Of a DNA stretch of 64,000 nt, positions 34,201 to 41,577 are shown in pieces. Positions within the stretch are counted from its first letter, which is position 1. Each line of letters begins with the position of its first letter. This stretch comes from JAWPMV01 sp038527215 (GTDB lineage: Bacteria > Bacteroidota > Bacteroidia > J057). The stretch covers positions 1-64,000 of the forward strand of contig JBCBGC010000017.1 of NCBI GenBank assembly GCA_038527215.1. Direction: 5' to 3'. A program made the translations under genes and the position numbers. The notes below the pieces were generated by a model that had not been told where the DNA came from, searched no databases, and was given only the letters and a program-made list of their open reading frames with translations.

Positions 34201-36550
34201 CAGTCAGACAGCCGTCATTAGGTTCTACTATAGCCGTAGCCGCCAGATCAACTGGAGGTAAGGTATCAACAGATACATCATCAATAGACATATCACTGGC
34301 AAAACCATTTCCGCGGATACCACGGAATACGATCTGGATAGCGCCTGTAGCCAGGTTAGGTGGCACACAGATGGTGCGCTTCAGCCACTCAGAACCTTCA
34401 GCTGTTTGCTGCTGTCCAATAATTTCGTCTAGCTTGGTGAGTACGCCACCGTTGTTGATCCAGGTCTCCAGGTTACCCATGGTGTTACCAAACATGTGGT
34501 ACCAGAACTCAATTTTCACAGAGCCCAGGGTAGAAACATCAATACAAGGAGAAAGGAGATCATAGCTATCTCCCAGGACCCCACCAGAGGTTTCTGTGTA
34601 GAGATAAACCAATCCGCCTGGCGTATGGTCATCAATAGGACCAGTACCGAAGGAGTTCGCGGTACCATCAAGTTCCGCCGTCCATCCCAAAGTAGGACCA
34701 GCAGAACTGGTAGAGGTCCAGCCATTGTTGTTCTGAATCGTACCATTACCGCCTACGATGAAGGTTTCAAAATCCTCAAAGTAAGGAGCGGTTACTACCG
34801 GCAATTGCTCTGGTTGAGCAAAAGTGGAGTCGTTGGTAGCGACGGTATCAGCAGCCACTGCTACAGTAGCGGTGATCGCGTGGATACCTACGGCAGAAAA
34901 GTCTCCGGCAGAAGTTACCAGTACATCCTGGGTACCCAATACAGCCAGAGTACCAGTGTTTACGGTAGTGGAGAAGTTCTGGGTGCTGGCACCTGTAACA
35001 TCTACGGTAACCGTCATAGGATTGACGGAGAAGTCGATCACATTGTTACCTTCATTTCTCACCTGGATAATGATGTCTTCGGCAGGCGTATAACAAGCAG
35101 CGGCGTTAGGCGTAACTACTTCTACCGCAGCCATATCGATTGGCGGAGGTACAAAGAGATTAACGTCATCAATCGCCATATCACTGGTAAAGCTGTTATC
35201 GCGTACCCCGACAAAGATCAGGTTGACACTTCCACCACCATAGGCAGACATGTCAATCAAAGCCTCCAACCATGGATCCAGGTTATTGGGTTGCTGAGGT
35301 CCGGAAAGCTCCCAGACATTGGTAATGGTGGTTCCATCATCTACATATACCTTCAGGGTACCCGTAGAGACACCAGCCATGTGATACCAGAAGCTCAGTC
35401 TGGCAAAGGAGTCTATTTCAATACATGGGCTTCTCAAAATGGCCGAGTCGCCAATAAAACCCCAGGAACTCTCTGTATACATATACGTACCGAGTGCCGT
35501 TCCGAGCGTATGGTCCACCGTAGGTCCAGTTCCACTAAAGGTGTTACCAGTTGGGCCATTCCGTACAGACCAGTTAAAGTCCGTAGTAGGTCCGGTGGGG
35601 GTGTTGGTCCATCCATTGGTCAATCCCGTACCATCACCACTGAAGTTTCCATCATTCGTGAAGGACTCAAATGCCTCCGTAAAGGGAGAAACATAAGCCG
35701 TGGCTGGTAAAATCACCGTTAAGGTATCATTGACCAAAGAAGTATCACCAGCAAGGGTCGTCCAGACCTGGATGGTGAAATCAGTTCCCGGCGTAGAAAG
35801 GTCCGCCAGGGTGTTAAAGGTCAGCGTATCAGTCCCACCTAATGCGAACAAGCTATCGGAATAGGTTTGGGTAACTGGCGTACTACCATTAACTGAGTAG
35901 GAGACCAATACGTTGGTTTGATCCAACGATCCAAAGTTGGTCAGTTCTACCCGAATTGTTTCCTGCGCAGAGTATCCACAGATACCGGAAACAATGTCCT
36001 GTAAAGCACTCACCCCTACATCAATTGGATCAGGTGGCAAAATGAAGACACTATAGTCTTCCGCCTCTCCAAAAGTGTAAGAGATACATGGGTCGGTAGG
36101 GTTTTGGTTCGCAAACACACCTCTGACCCGCAAGCGCAGGGTATCTAAGGTAGCGGTTGGCGGTACGGTGAAGGTGATGAACAAGGAGTCACCTGCATCC
36201 AAAATCCCGTTGCCGTCCCCTGAGTAGGAAAATCCTAATTGCTCTGAGGGATCAAACACCTGGTTGTCATCGTAGTCAATCCACATGGTTACCCCCATGG
36301 ACCAGTCTACATTCTTGACAATGGTTGCTGTGTAGGATTGGCCTGATTTCAGATCCGTAATATCAGTCGAATCTGTATAATCGCCATATCCCAGAGGTTG
36401 AGACGGATAACTCGCGTTAATCGTCCCAAGGGAGAAATTGGTAATGGAATCTCCCGAAGTCGTTCCAATCTGGTAAGCGGGCACACAATATTGCGCGTAT
36501 ATGCCCCCACTAAACAACAGAATGGAAAGTAGTGTAAGTAACTTCTTCAT
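28244..36550 (-). CDS. Giant secreted multidomain protein with T9SS sorting domain
   Basis: 2768 residues from ATG 36550 (signal peptide MKKLLTLLSILLFSGGIYAQ). A GEVED-type domain comes first (VTMWIDYDDNQVFDPSEQLG ... SYTFGEAEDYSVF). Then six repeats follow, each a MAM-like beta sandwich (EDFESF... YTETSG... LISPCIDIS... LEFWYHMFG... IRGNSFTSDMSIDDV) plus a CARDB-like segment (VVIRNLGALDVDFSV). Then come a lamin-tail-like domain (ITISEIDLSFPDFVEIQN), about five Ig-like PKD-type units (VDLGPDTTECNEAILDAGNPG), one PKD domain (VKWDFGDGTGTS) and the C-terminal T9SS type A domain (YPNPTDGEFFVEL ... IVKE). It is probably surface-attached or released and may mediate adhesion. Neighbouring repeats 2 and 3 are nearly identical in DNA, a sign of recent duplication. 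No catalytic motif was seen. Confidence 0.93.
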   Translation of the reverse strand: MKKLLTLLSILLFSGGIYAQYCVPAYQIGTTSGDSITNFSLGTINASYPSQPLGYGDYTDSTDITDLKSGQSYTATIVKNVDWSMGVTMWIDYDDNQVFDPSEQLGFSYSGDGNGILDAGDSLFITFTVPPTATLDTLRLRVRGVFANQNPTDPCISYTFGEAEDYSVFILPPDPIDVGVSALQDIVSGICGYSAQETIRVELTNFGSLDQTNVLVSYSVNGSTPVTQTYSDSLFALGGTDTLTFNTLADLSTPGTDFTIQVWTTLAGDTSLVNDTLTVILPATAYVSPFTEAFESFTNDGNFSGDGTGLTNGWTNTPTGPTTDFNWSVRNGPTGNTFSGTGPTVDHTLGTALGTYMYTESSWGFIGDSAILRSPCIEIDSFARLSFWYHMAGVSTGTLKVYVDDGTTITNVWELSGPQQPNNLDPWLEALIDMSAYGGGSVNLIFVGVRDNSFTSDMAIDDVNLFVPPPIDMAAVEVVTPNAAACYTPAEDIIIQVRNEGNNVIDFSVNPMTVTVDVTGASTQNFSTTVNTGTLAVLGTQDVLVTSAGDFSAVGIHAITATVAVAADTVATNDSTFAQPEQLPVVTAPYFEDFETFIVGGNGTIQNNNGWTSTSSAGPTLGWTAELDGTANSFGTGPIDDHTPGGLVYLYTETSGGVLGDSYDLLSPCIDVSTLGSVKIEFWYHMFGNTMGNLETWINNGGVLTKLDEIIGQQQTAEGSEWLKRTICVPPNLATGAIQIVFRGIRGNGFASDMSIDDVSVDTLPPVDLAATAIVEPNDGCLTANEDISVVIRNLGALDVDFSVTNATLNVDITDGVNTQALSATLNTGTISSCGSDTFTVSGGDFTAGGLFDVIASIAIAADADSSNDTTTKVVNSVPLVTAPFFEDFESFTVGGNGTIVNAVGWTSTSSAGATLGWTAENDGVFNSGGTGPLDDHTPGGQVYVYTETSGGVQGDFYDLISPCIDISNLPSTQIEFWYHMFGAAIGALEVWVNEDGVLTKLDEIIGQQQTAEGDEWLKRTICLPDTIGASPFQLVFRGIRGNSFTSDISIDDVRIDSLKAIDLSVSALVGPESNLCLGDNEDVRLEVSNLGANDIDFSVDNTTLTVEITDGFTSQTISTTLTSGTIQSCGVDTFTISGGDFSGGGIFTLTNSVTIAGDGDNGNDTLVTDINVLPTLLGYLYQDFENFTDDGNFSGVGTGLTEGWANDPTGFTNNYNWSVSTGGTGSFNTGPNFDNTTQTPQGTFMYTEANWGSFGDSATLFGPCVDLTGSFTPALSFAYHMFGAGIGTLEAHIRTEGGFDTTLMTLTGAQQTSSNDLWADTLIDISPFIDSTVQVYFLAIRGNSFLGDMGLDDVRLFNFSPRDGEIRGFLSPVSGCGLSDSAEVTVWLTNIGTVLVDTMTISVSADGSPFATEILIDTINPGDTLYYTLTNTVDLSTTGPHEVTAVISANGDVNNFNDTLTISVLHKVPISTFPYVQDFENGGNLPAGWENLAEDGLQDWTFITGSQAPPFGYFGPTLDNTQGLNGLGHFAFVEDGFPNNNDSVVLISPCFDISGMANPRFSFFYWSNNPNTPNDENELHLDMFFNGDVIFDLIPPIAHKGPGWNKIEIPLSLFPGVIGFRFRVNNNNNFGNHDFAIDDFRIDEILPQDAGVSSLVAPLGQCGLGANEDLVVAVSNFGTDSITSFTVNWTINNGPVQSQASTVIIPPNGASTVTIPNQNFSPPGPYEVVAWTTLAGDVYGFNDTSVFLIQSEPSANIPITDNFDSYPAFTTVFADWQNDPNADMPFQVNSGGTGSLNTGPLGDVNGSGNYIYTEASGSANGDQGILRSGCVDLTNTLNPNLFYAYHFYGNGIEFVRVDVITSTGTVNLATYTGTQQTANGDPWINDTISLAPYIGQVVEIVFTTQVTNAISFTFEGDASLDDLSIRELLPNDVGVTAKLSPSSSECSDDSTTVAVEVVNFGTLPQSNIPVTVDITDATGTPVASLTGTVTGPLAPADTTTLVVGTFNSNAGGLMNFASYTGLTTDQLALNDSLISATFFDITPPAPIAVDDTVILCDPDSAVLAVVNDPNYTYIWYDSVGGNAIAVDTNQITTPFLNQDQTFYVSAIPAAQPGTITISEIDLSFPDFVEIQNVSGAPFDATGFKVVLSDAYADINVVNSLTWDLGLMATDTVMYREDATGANYWGNNIFWNPGAYPTFTGWAMIIDTVGKVVDAVFVNWLENDIAAFNATVAGFTLTGNDIPWEGDGVDASTTVGPLTRQGNTDTDTKDDWVDNLASTAGTADPGLLLPFFIGGGCESDLTPITVSIQPAMPDLGPDGVECQGLVLDASDPSFVSYIWNGDSTITTPTFTANTPGTFSYSVTVVNTLGCDGSDTVSLVINPQPTVDLGPDTTECNEAILDAGNPGATYIWSEPGQFGQTLSVTQSGIYSVTVNLAGCEEKDTVTVTIQPGPTVDLGVDLAACDPVTLDAGNPGSNYLWSNGDITQTITYTPPTTGSDTISVIVSSANGCESFDTVIVSEGVLPTVDLGADQTACDSVALDAGNPGFNYLWAPGGETTQTLTATASGQYVVTVENPTTGCENTDTVDVVVNTKPTADFVIDYDAANSTSTSFVYNFTNNSTGGVDSVKWDFGDGTGTSTDLNPSYAYPIAGGLFQVTLIVFNDCGTDTLVDIVGPTDLEDDAFGKLLSVYPNPTDGEFFVELVNGPTIFKELKIQVSDARGRIVYRFDDENVMGGFRHKIDISKHAEGVYNILITDGNLQTIKRIVKE

Positions 36551-36613
36551 GCTGGGGTATTTAGTTAGAGTAAGCAGAAAATAAAAATACGACACCCCTC
36601 CTGAAAAACAAAT

Positions 36614-36641
36614 ATTTATATGATAGAATGCTCATATAAAT
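36614..36641. promoter_or_regulatory. 10-bp palindrome upstream of the giant T9SS gene
   Basis: ATTTATATGA (36614-36623) and TCATATAAAT (36632-36641) are exact inverted repeats around an 8-nt spacer, 64 bp upstream of the start codon. It could be a dimer-binding operator or a leader hairpin; it is AT-rich, so chance is possible. Confidence 0.45.
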
Positions 36642-37016
36642 TTGATGTTGCAACGTACATCGCCGCCTATTGCCACTATTCAGCGATTTTTTGCCGCTTT
36701 TGCGCCTCAGGCTTTACTTAGAGATTTGAGCTTTCAATAGGTCAGATAGTTGGCTTTCTGGGAGTTTCCGACTTTTTCAAAGACTCTACCCTCCCATGCA
36801 AAAGGTTAAAACTGCTTAATCGGTGGGGAAAAAAAGAAGAAATAACCATAAATGACATAAAAAAGTCATTTTATATTAAATAATTCGCTTTTTGAGAACC
36901 CATCCAAAAAACAAAAAGATCCCACCTGTCAGCGGGACCTTTTAATAATCTTTTGTATGTGATATCATAACCGGAATGGAGAGGCAACGTCAAATCCTAC
37001 GCGTAGACGCTTTTGC
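36642..37016. other. Intergenic with one terminator
   Basis: A hairpin at 36910-36946 (AAAGATCCC ... GGGACCTTT, followed by U-rich sequence on the minus strand) fits a terminator for the gene ending at 37017. A second small inverted repeat, AATGAC ... GTCATT, lies at 36851-36870. No protein gene was recognised. Confidence 0.5.
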
Positions 37017-37733
37017 TTACCGCAACATCTCGGGAGCATCCAACAAGGGGACTTCCTTGCCCATGCCCGCTACCTTTTGGCGGAATAGCTTGCCGGTTTT
37101 ATCACTAAAAAATACTTCAAATTCATACGTCTGCTTCTCCAAATCAGTCCCGGTCAGCAAAAAGGAAAGGGTAGAACCATAGGGATAATCCTCCTGTAAG
37201 AAGGAAACGTTCCGGGCCATAGGCTGATAGGTTACCTTTACTTCACAATCTTTCCCTTGTCCCAGGCGCTGGTAATACAAGGTACTTCCTTCGTTTCTCA
37301 TCCGGAGCAGCAAGGTATTCCCGGCTCTGAGGATCAGGTCCTCGGTAATCAAAAAAGGGGTTTCTTCAGCGGGTTTGGGAAAGCCTCCCCACTCCTCTTT
37401 CTTTTTTAGCTTTTCCTCTTTGGGCTTTACCTCTTTGAGGGCAGGTTTTGCAGCCTTTACATTCCCAGCCAATACCGGACTCGAAACAGGCGCTGGTTTC
37501 ACCACCTTTTTTACGGGTTCCGGAAAAGCAGGCTTCCCGGGTTCCCGGCTTTTCTTCCGAGCGGGCGCATACTTACTAAAGGTATTGGATTGAGGAATAG
37601 AAGCAGGTTTCGCTTCTTCCTTGGATTCTTTGCCAAACATCTTCCAGGCAGTCCATCCACCGACCAAAACGGCCAGCACAGCTACCATCATGACAAGAAT
37701 GTCCAGCCAGATTTCAAATGAGAATTCGCCCAT
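37017..37733 (-). CDS. Membrane-anchored protein of unknown function
   Basis: 238 residues from ATG 37733 (MGEFSFEIWLDILVMMV). The frame is open further upstream, but that part overlaps the neighbouring amidohydrolase gene and has no protein character. One membrane helix (about 9-31, ILVMMVAVLAVLVGGWTAW) is followed by a K/P/A-rich linker (about 35-130) that may span the periplasm. A globular C-terminal domain follows (about 135-238, LILRAGNTLLLRMRNEGSTLYYQRLGQ ... FEVFFSDKTGKLFRQKVAGMGKEV), which looks beta-rich. I recognise no family. It starts 68 bp after the amidohydrolase stop on the same strand. Confidence 0.75.
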   Translation of the reverse strand: MGEFSFEIWLDILVMMVAVLAVLVGGWTAWKMFGKESKEEAKPASIPQSNTFSKYAPARKKSREPGKPAFPEPVKKVVKPAPVSSPVLAGNVKAAKPALKEVKPKEEKLKKKEEWGGFPKPAEETPFLITEDLILRAGNTLLLRMRNEGSTLYYQRLGQGKDCEVKVTYQPMARNVSFLQEDYPYGSTLSFLLTGTDLEKQTYEFEVFFSDKTGKLFRQKVAGMGKEVPLLDAPEMLR

Positions 37734-37800
37734 GGGTGCAACAGGTAATCGGTAAAGGTCAAAATTAACCGAACAAAAAAGAGGCCAAAAGACACAAATG

Positions 37801-39420
37801 CTACTTAGGTCCCTTACTTTTTTTCGGCGCAGGAGGTATTTCCATCCCTGGCTGATACAGTTCAAAGCCCTCTTTTTCCTTGGCTTTCGCCACCATGCTG
37901 GCCACATCTGCCAGCAATTCTTTCGCATTAAAGACGATTCCGTCTTTAATGGTATAGCTCACTCCTCCTACCCTTTGGACTTGATTCTCCGGAGAAAGTT
38001 TAATAGCGCCCGTTCCATAAAGTACTTTCAGATTTTGGAGCGGATTTTCCGAAATGAGAATCATGTCTGCTTTTTTGCCTACTTCTATAGAACCTATTTC
38101 TCCGGCAAGGTTCAAGGCTTCCGCCCCTTTTAAGGTGGCTGAGCGAATCACTTCCAGCGGATGGAAGCCCGCTTCCCGCAGCAATTCCAACTCCCGGATA
38201 TAAGCAAAACCGTACAGTTGGAAAATAAATCCGGAGTCAGAACCCGTGGTCACCCTGCCCCCTCTATTCTTGTATTCATTCACGAAGGTCATCCACAACC
38301 GATAGTTTTGCTTCCAGGATACCTCCTCTTCTGTACCCCAAAAGTGCCAGTAGGAGCCATGAGAAACACGGCTGGGTTGATAAAAACGCCAGAGAGAAGG
38401 CAAGGTGTAAATTTCATGCCATTCTGCTCTTCGGGCACGCATCAGGTCCCGACTGGCCTCATATATATTAAAGGTAGGGTCCAGGGTAAAATCCAGTTCC
38501 AGCAATTCCTCCATGACCTTTTCCCAATGGCCCGAAAAAGGTTTAGCAGCCTGTTTCCACAATCGCCCTGCCTCCGCAAAGCGGTGCTGTTCGTTGGCAT
38601 AGTTATAATCCAGGGGATAGTTCTGAACGGTTCGGTCCTCAAAGAGTGCCTCCGGTAAGCCATACCAATGCTCCATCGAGGTAAGTCCCAGCCGGGCACT
38701 TTGCAGCACGTTGAGCCAGGCTACATCCATCTGGGCATGATGGCAAGCAGAACGCAATTCGTATTTCTTAGCCTCGTCCAGAGCGGCGGCGAAAATATCT
38801 GGCCGCGTTCCAAAGAATTTGATGCCGTTTGCCCCTTTATCCGCAATACTTTTTACCCAGGTGCGGGCATCCTCCGGGGTGGTAATGGGCTTGCCATACC
38901 CTTGCCCAAAAGCAGGATAAGCCATGATCCGGGGAGCCGTAATCTGATTGTTGGCGCTTTTTTCCTGATGGCGGAGGGTCCAGTCCAACCCGTTCCCACA
39001 GGCTGGTTCCCGAATGGTGGTGATACCATGCGCCATCCAGAGCTTGAACACATATTCCGGAGAAGTGCCCTGAGAGATGCCGCCTATGTGCCCATGCATG
39101 TCCACAAATCCTGGCAATAGATACATACCTTCCGCCTCAATTTCCCGGGCACCGGCTTTGGCTTTGGGACGCCGGCCTTCATCAATTGCTACCCCAGGAT
39201 ATCCCACAACCCGCACCGCCGTGATCCGATCATTCTCTACCACTACATCTACCGGGCCAATGGGCGGTGCCCCTGTTCCATTGATTAGGGTAGCGCCACG
39301 GATGATGAGTTGAGAAAAAGGGCCATCGCCTTCCTCCCGTTCCGGACAGTCAGGCATTCGCTGTCCCCAGAGGGGAAGCAGCCAGAAGGAGACCAATACA
39401 ATCGATAACAGACTTTTCAT
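37801..39420 (-). CDS. Secreted amidohydrolase-family protein
   Basis: 539 residues from ATG 39420, with a signal peptide (about 1-19, MKSLLSIVLVSFWLLPLWG). The N-terminal composite beta domain (IIRGATLINGTGAPPIGPVDVVVENDRI) is followed by GFVDMHGHIGG, the metal-binding HxH of amidohydrolases (imidazolonepropionase/prolidase-like group). Later metal ligands are likely in SACHHAQMD and TSMEHWYGLP, and TTGSDSGF holds the conserved aspartate. The C-terminal closing part is ALNLAGEIGSIEVGKKADMILISENP. It hydrolyses an amide or related bond in the periplasm; the substrate is unknown. The C-terminus is P/K-rich (PGMEIPPAPKKSKGPK). Confidence 0.88.
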   Translation of the reverse strand: MKSLLSIVLVSFWLLPLWGQRMPDCPEREEGDGPFSQLIIRGATLINGTGAPPIGPVDVVVENDRITAVRVVGYPGVAIDEGRRPKAKAGAREIEAEGMYLLPGFVDMHGHIGGISQGTSPEYVFKLWMAHGITTIREPACGNGLDWTLRHQEKSANNQITAPRIMAYPAFGQGYGKPITTPEDARTWVKSIADKGANGIKFFGTRPDIFAAALDEAKKYELRSACHHAQMDVAWLNVLQSARLGLTSMEHWYGLPEALFEDRTVQNYPLDYNYANEQHRFAEAGRLWKQAAKPFSGHWEKVMEELLELDFTLDPTFNIYEASRDLMRARRAEWHEIYTLPSLWRFYQPSRVSHGSYWHFWGTEEEVSWKQNYRLWMTFVNEYKNRGGRVTTGSDSGFIFQLYGFAYIRELELLREAGFHPLEVIRSATLKGAEALNLAGEIGSIEVGKKADMILISENPLQNLKVLYGTGAIKLSPENQVQRVGGVSYTIKDGIVFNAKELLADVASMVAKAKEKEGFELYQPGMEIPPAPKKSKGPK

Positions 39421-39502
39421 GAGAAATGGGGCTTGGGCAGGGATAGGCCTTTTGACAGGCTTTTTTCCTAAAATACATTTTCTCCATCAATCCACAGCAT
39501 CC

Positions 39503-40315
39503 CTAGGCTAATTCAGGGCTGTAGGCAAAATGGAAGTCTTCGGATGGGATGGCAGGACATAAACGTTGAAAAGACATTTGGAAATCCGCTGGGCTCAGGT
39601 TAGTAAAAAAACTACACCCACCGTGGCCCGGGGAGGGAGCCAGGGCTTTTCCTTCGGTCAAAAGGGCTTCTACGCGGCGGGCGATAGCCGGTGCAGGATC
39701 AATCAAGGTAGCCTGCCCGGCCAGAATTTCCTGAATAGGCGCAGCCAGGAAAGGATAATGCGTACATCCCAGCACGACCTGATCGGCCCCTTTCTCCAAT
39801 AAGGGATGCAGATACTTTTCTAGAAGCTTCCTGGTTTGGGGATGATCCCATTCTCCGCGCTCTACCGCTTCCACCAATCCTTCGCCTTCCTGGACCAATA
39901 CCTCCTTTTCCGCCGGTACCTGAGAAAGGTTGCGCAGAAAGTGCCCCCCTCTAAGGGTCCCTTGCGTAGCCAGGATGCCCACCTTACCGGTTTTGCTTTG
40001 CAGCACCGCAGGTTTGAGGGCTGGTTCCATACCCACAAAGGGCAAGGTATACCTTTGTCGCAGGTCCTGAATGGCCGCTGCGGTGGCCGTATTGCAAGCC
40101 ACTACCACCATCTTACACCCTTTTTTTATCAAAAAATCTGTAATGAGATAGGCGCGGTCTCGAATCTCCCCGGCTGGTTTACGACCATAGGGGCAGTAAG
40201 CCTGATCAGCTACATAAATCAGGGATTCTGCCGGGAGCGCATGGCGGATTTCTCGCCATACGGAAAGGCCGCCCAGACCTGAGTCAAATATCCCTATGGG
40301 TGGGGGTATGGTCAT
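39503..40315 (-). CDS. murI: Glutamate racemase
   Basis: 270 residues from ATG 40315 (MTIPPPIGIFDSGLGGL); the frame extends 16 codons further, but this start gives the family length. It converts L- to D-glutamate for peptidoglycan. The two catalytic cysteines are visible in VVVACNTATAAA and VLGCTHYPFL, with FDSGLGGLSVWREI and YVADQAYCPYG as substrate-binding parts. A hairpin followed by UUUUU sits just 14 nt before the start codon, within a structured leader (40321-40430), so expression may be controlled by attenuation. pfkA is transcribed divergently. Confidence 0.95.
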   Translation of the reverse strand: MTIPPPIGIFDSGLGGLSVWREIRHALPAESLIYVADQAYCPYGRKPAGEIRDRAYLITDFLIKKGCKMVVVACNTATAAAIQDLRQRYTLPFVGMEPALKPAVLQSKTGKVGILATQGTLRGGHFLRNLSQVPAEKEVLVQEGEGLVEAVERGEWDHPQTRKLLEKYLHPLLEKGADQVVLGCTHYPFLAAPIQEILAGQATLIDPAPAIARRVEALLTEGKALAPSPGHGGCSFFTNLSPADFQMSFQRLCPAIPSEDFHFAYSPELA

Positions 40316-40320
40316 GCTGT

Positions 40321-40430
40321 AAACATACAAAAACCTGCTGTAGGACATACAGCAGGCCTGCATTTAGCCTTATACCTTTTGGGTTGCACGGCTAAGCGTA
40401 AAGGTACCAAAAGGTAGCCTTATAGCAGGC
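40321..40430 (-). promoter_or_regulatory. Structured murI leader with terminator-like hairpin
   Basis: Reading the minus strand from 40430, GCCTGC (40430-40425) can pair with GCAGGC (40361-40356), and TACCTTTTGG (40416-40407) with CCAAAAGGTA (40382-40373). The central TTAGCC (40395-40390) can pair with either of two AGGCTA copies (at 40420-40415 and 40370-40365), which are mutually exclusive. The final hairpin CCTGCTGTA/TACAGCAGG (40356-40334) is followed by UUUUU and then the murI ATG at 40315. The complementarities are visible; that they form an attenuator or riboswitch is inference. Confidence 0.5.
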
Positions 40431-40605
40431 AGTAGACAAGGGGCTTTTCGTAAGGGGACTGCATGAATTAGGGAACGGTTTGCCTGGGAAAGGAAACGGG
40501 ATGATTCCTCCAGGTGGCATCTAAAAAGAAAGTACTTATCTTTGGGCGCCCCGGAAAATGAATTACAGGTGCAGACCTGTACAGTAAAAACGGAAATACC
40601 TGAAA

Positions 40606-41571
40606 ATGAAACGAATTGGTGTATTTACATCAGGGGGAGACGCCCCGGGAATGAATGCCTGTATTCGGGCAGTGGTGCGTGCTTCCATCTATAATGATCT
40701 CGAAATTTACGGGATCAACAGTGGATATACGGGCATGATCAGAGGGGACATTTTCCCCATGGATGCCCGGTCGGTCAGCAATACCGTCCAGCGTGGAGGG
40801 ACGATCCTTAAGTCTTCCAGAAGTGATGAATTTCGGACGCCGGAAGGTCGGAAAAAAGCGTTCAAACAACTGCAAAAAGCCGGGATCGAAGGACTGGTCG
40901 CCATTGGGGGGGACGGTACCTTTGCAGGTGCCCGGGCGCTGGCCTCAGAGTTCAGGATTCCGGTAGTCGGCGCACCAGGAACCATCGACAACGACCTCTA
41001 TGGGACAGACTATACCATTGGATATGATACGGCCTTGAATACCGCCATGGCCGCCATTGATAAAATCAGAGACACCGCAGATTCTCACAGCCGCCTCTTT
41101 TTCGTGGAGGTGATGGGCCGGGACGCAGGTTTTATTGCCCTCAATACAGGCATCGCTTCGGGCGCGGAGGCGGTCTTGATCCCCGAACAGGAAACTTCTC
41201 TGGAGGAAGTCATCGGGAAGTTGGAGAAAGGTCGCCACAAGACCTCCAGCATCATCATCGTAGCAGAAGGAGACGATGGAGGGGGCGCTTATGAAATTGC
41301 TCGAAAGGTGGAGGAGAAATTCACCCACTATGACACCCGGGTCGTCATTCTGGGTCATATTCAACGAGGGGGAAGTCCTACCTGCCTGGACCGGGTACTA
41401 GCCAGCCGTATGGGATCAGCAGCGGTAGAAGCCCTGCAGGAAGGCATGTCCAATATCATGGTGGGGATGGTCAATGGAGAAATCAAATACACCTCTTTCG
41501 ATAAGGCTTGCAAGTATCATCAGGAAATCAACCGGAATTTGTTGAACCTGGTAGACGTACTCTCGGTTTAG
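40606..41571 (+). CDS. pfkA: ATP-dependent 6-phosphofructokinase
   Basis: 321 residues from ATG 40606, standard length for the bacterial tetrameric enzyme. It phosphorylates fructose 6-phosphate in glycolysis. Visible motifs are GVFTSGGDAPGMNACIR, the ATP-site GGDGTFAGA (the pattern of ATP-using rather than PPi-using enzymes), the catalytic GTIDNDLYGTDYTIGYDTA, VEVMGRDAGFIAL and GHIQRGGSPTCLDR. It is transcribed divergently from murI. The UbiA-type gene converges 6 bp after its stop. Confidence 0.95.
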   Translation: MKRIGVFTSGGDAPGMNACIRAVVRASIYNDLEIYGINSGYTGMIRGDIFPMDARSVSNTVQRGGTILKSSRSDEFRTPEGRKKAFKQLQKAGIEGLVAIGGDGTFAGARALASEFRIPVVGAPGTIDNDLYGTDYTIGYDTALNTAMAAIDKIRDTADSHSRLFFVEVMGRDAGFIALNTGIASGAEAVLIPEQETSLEEVIGKLEKGRHKTSSIIIVAEGDDGGGAYEIARKVEEKFTHYDTRVVILGHIQRGGSPTCLDRVLASRMGSAAVEALQEGMSNIMVGMVNGEIKYTSFDKACKYHQEINRNLLNLVDVLSV

Positions 41572-41577
41572 GGAGCA

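Noticed and set aside
28271..35710. Several plus-strand ORFs of 130-400 codons antisense to the giant T9SS gene
   Set aside because: They are shadow frames of a repetitive Gly/Thr/Asp-rich gene; none has a recognisable domain or promoter.
40356..40430. tRNA-like sequence upstream of murI
   Set aside because: There is no T-arm consensus, the would-be acceptor stem is interrupted, and the flanking hairpin with a U-run fits a leader better.
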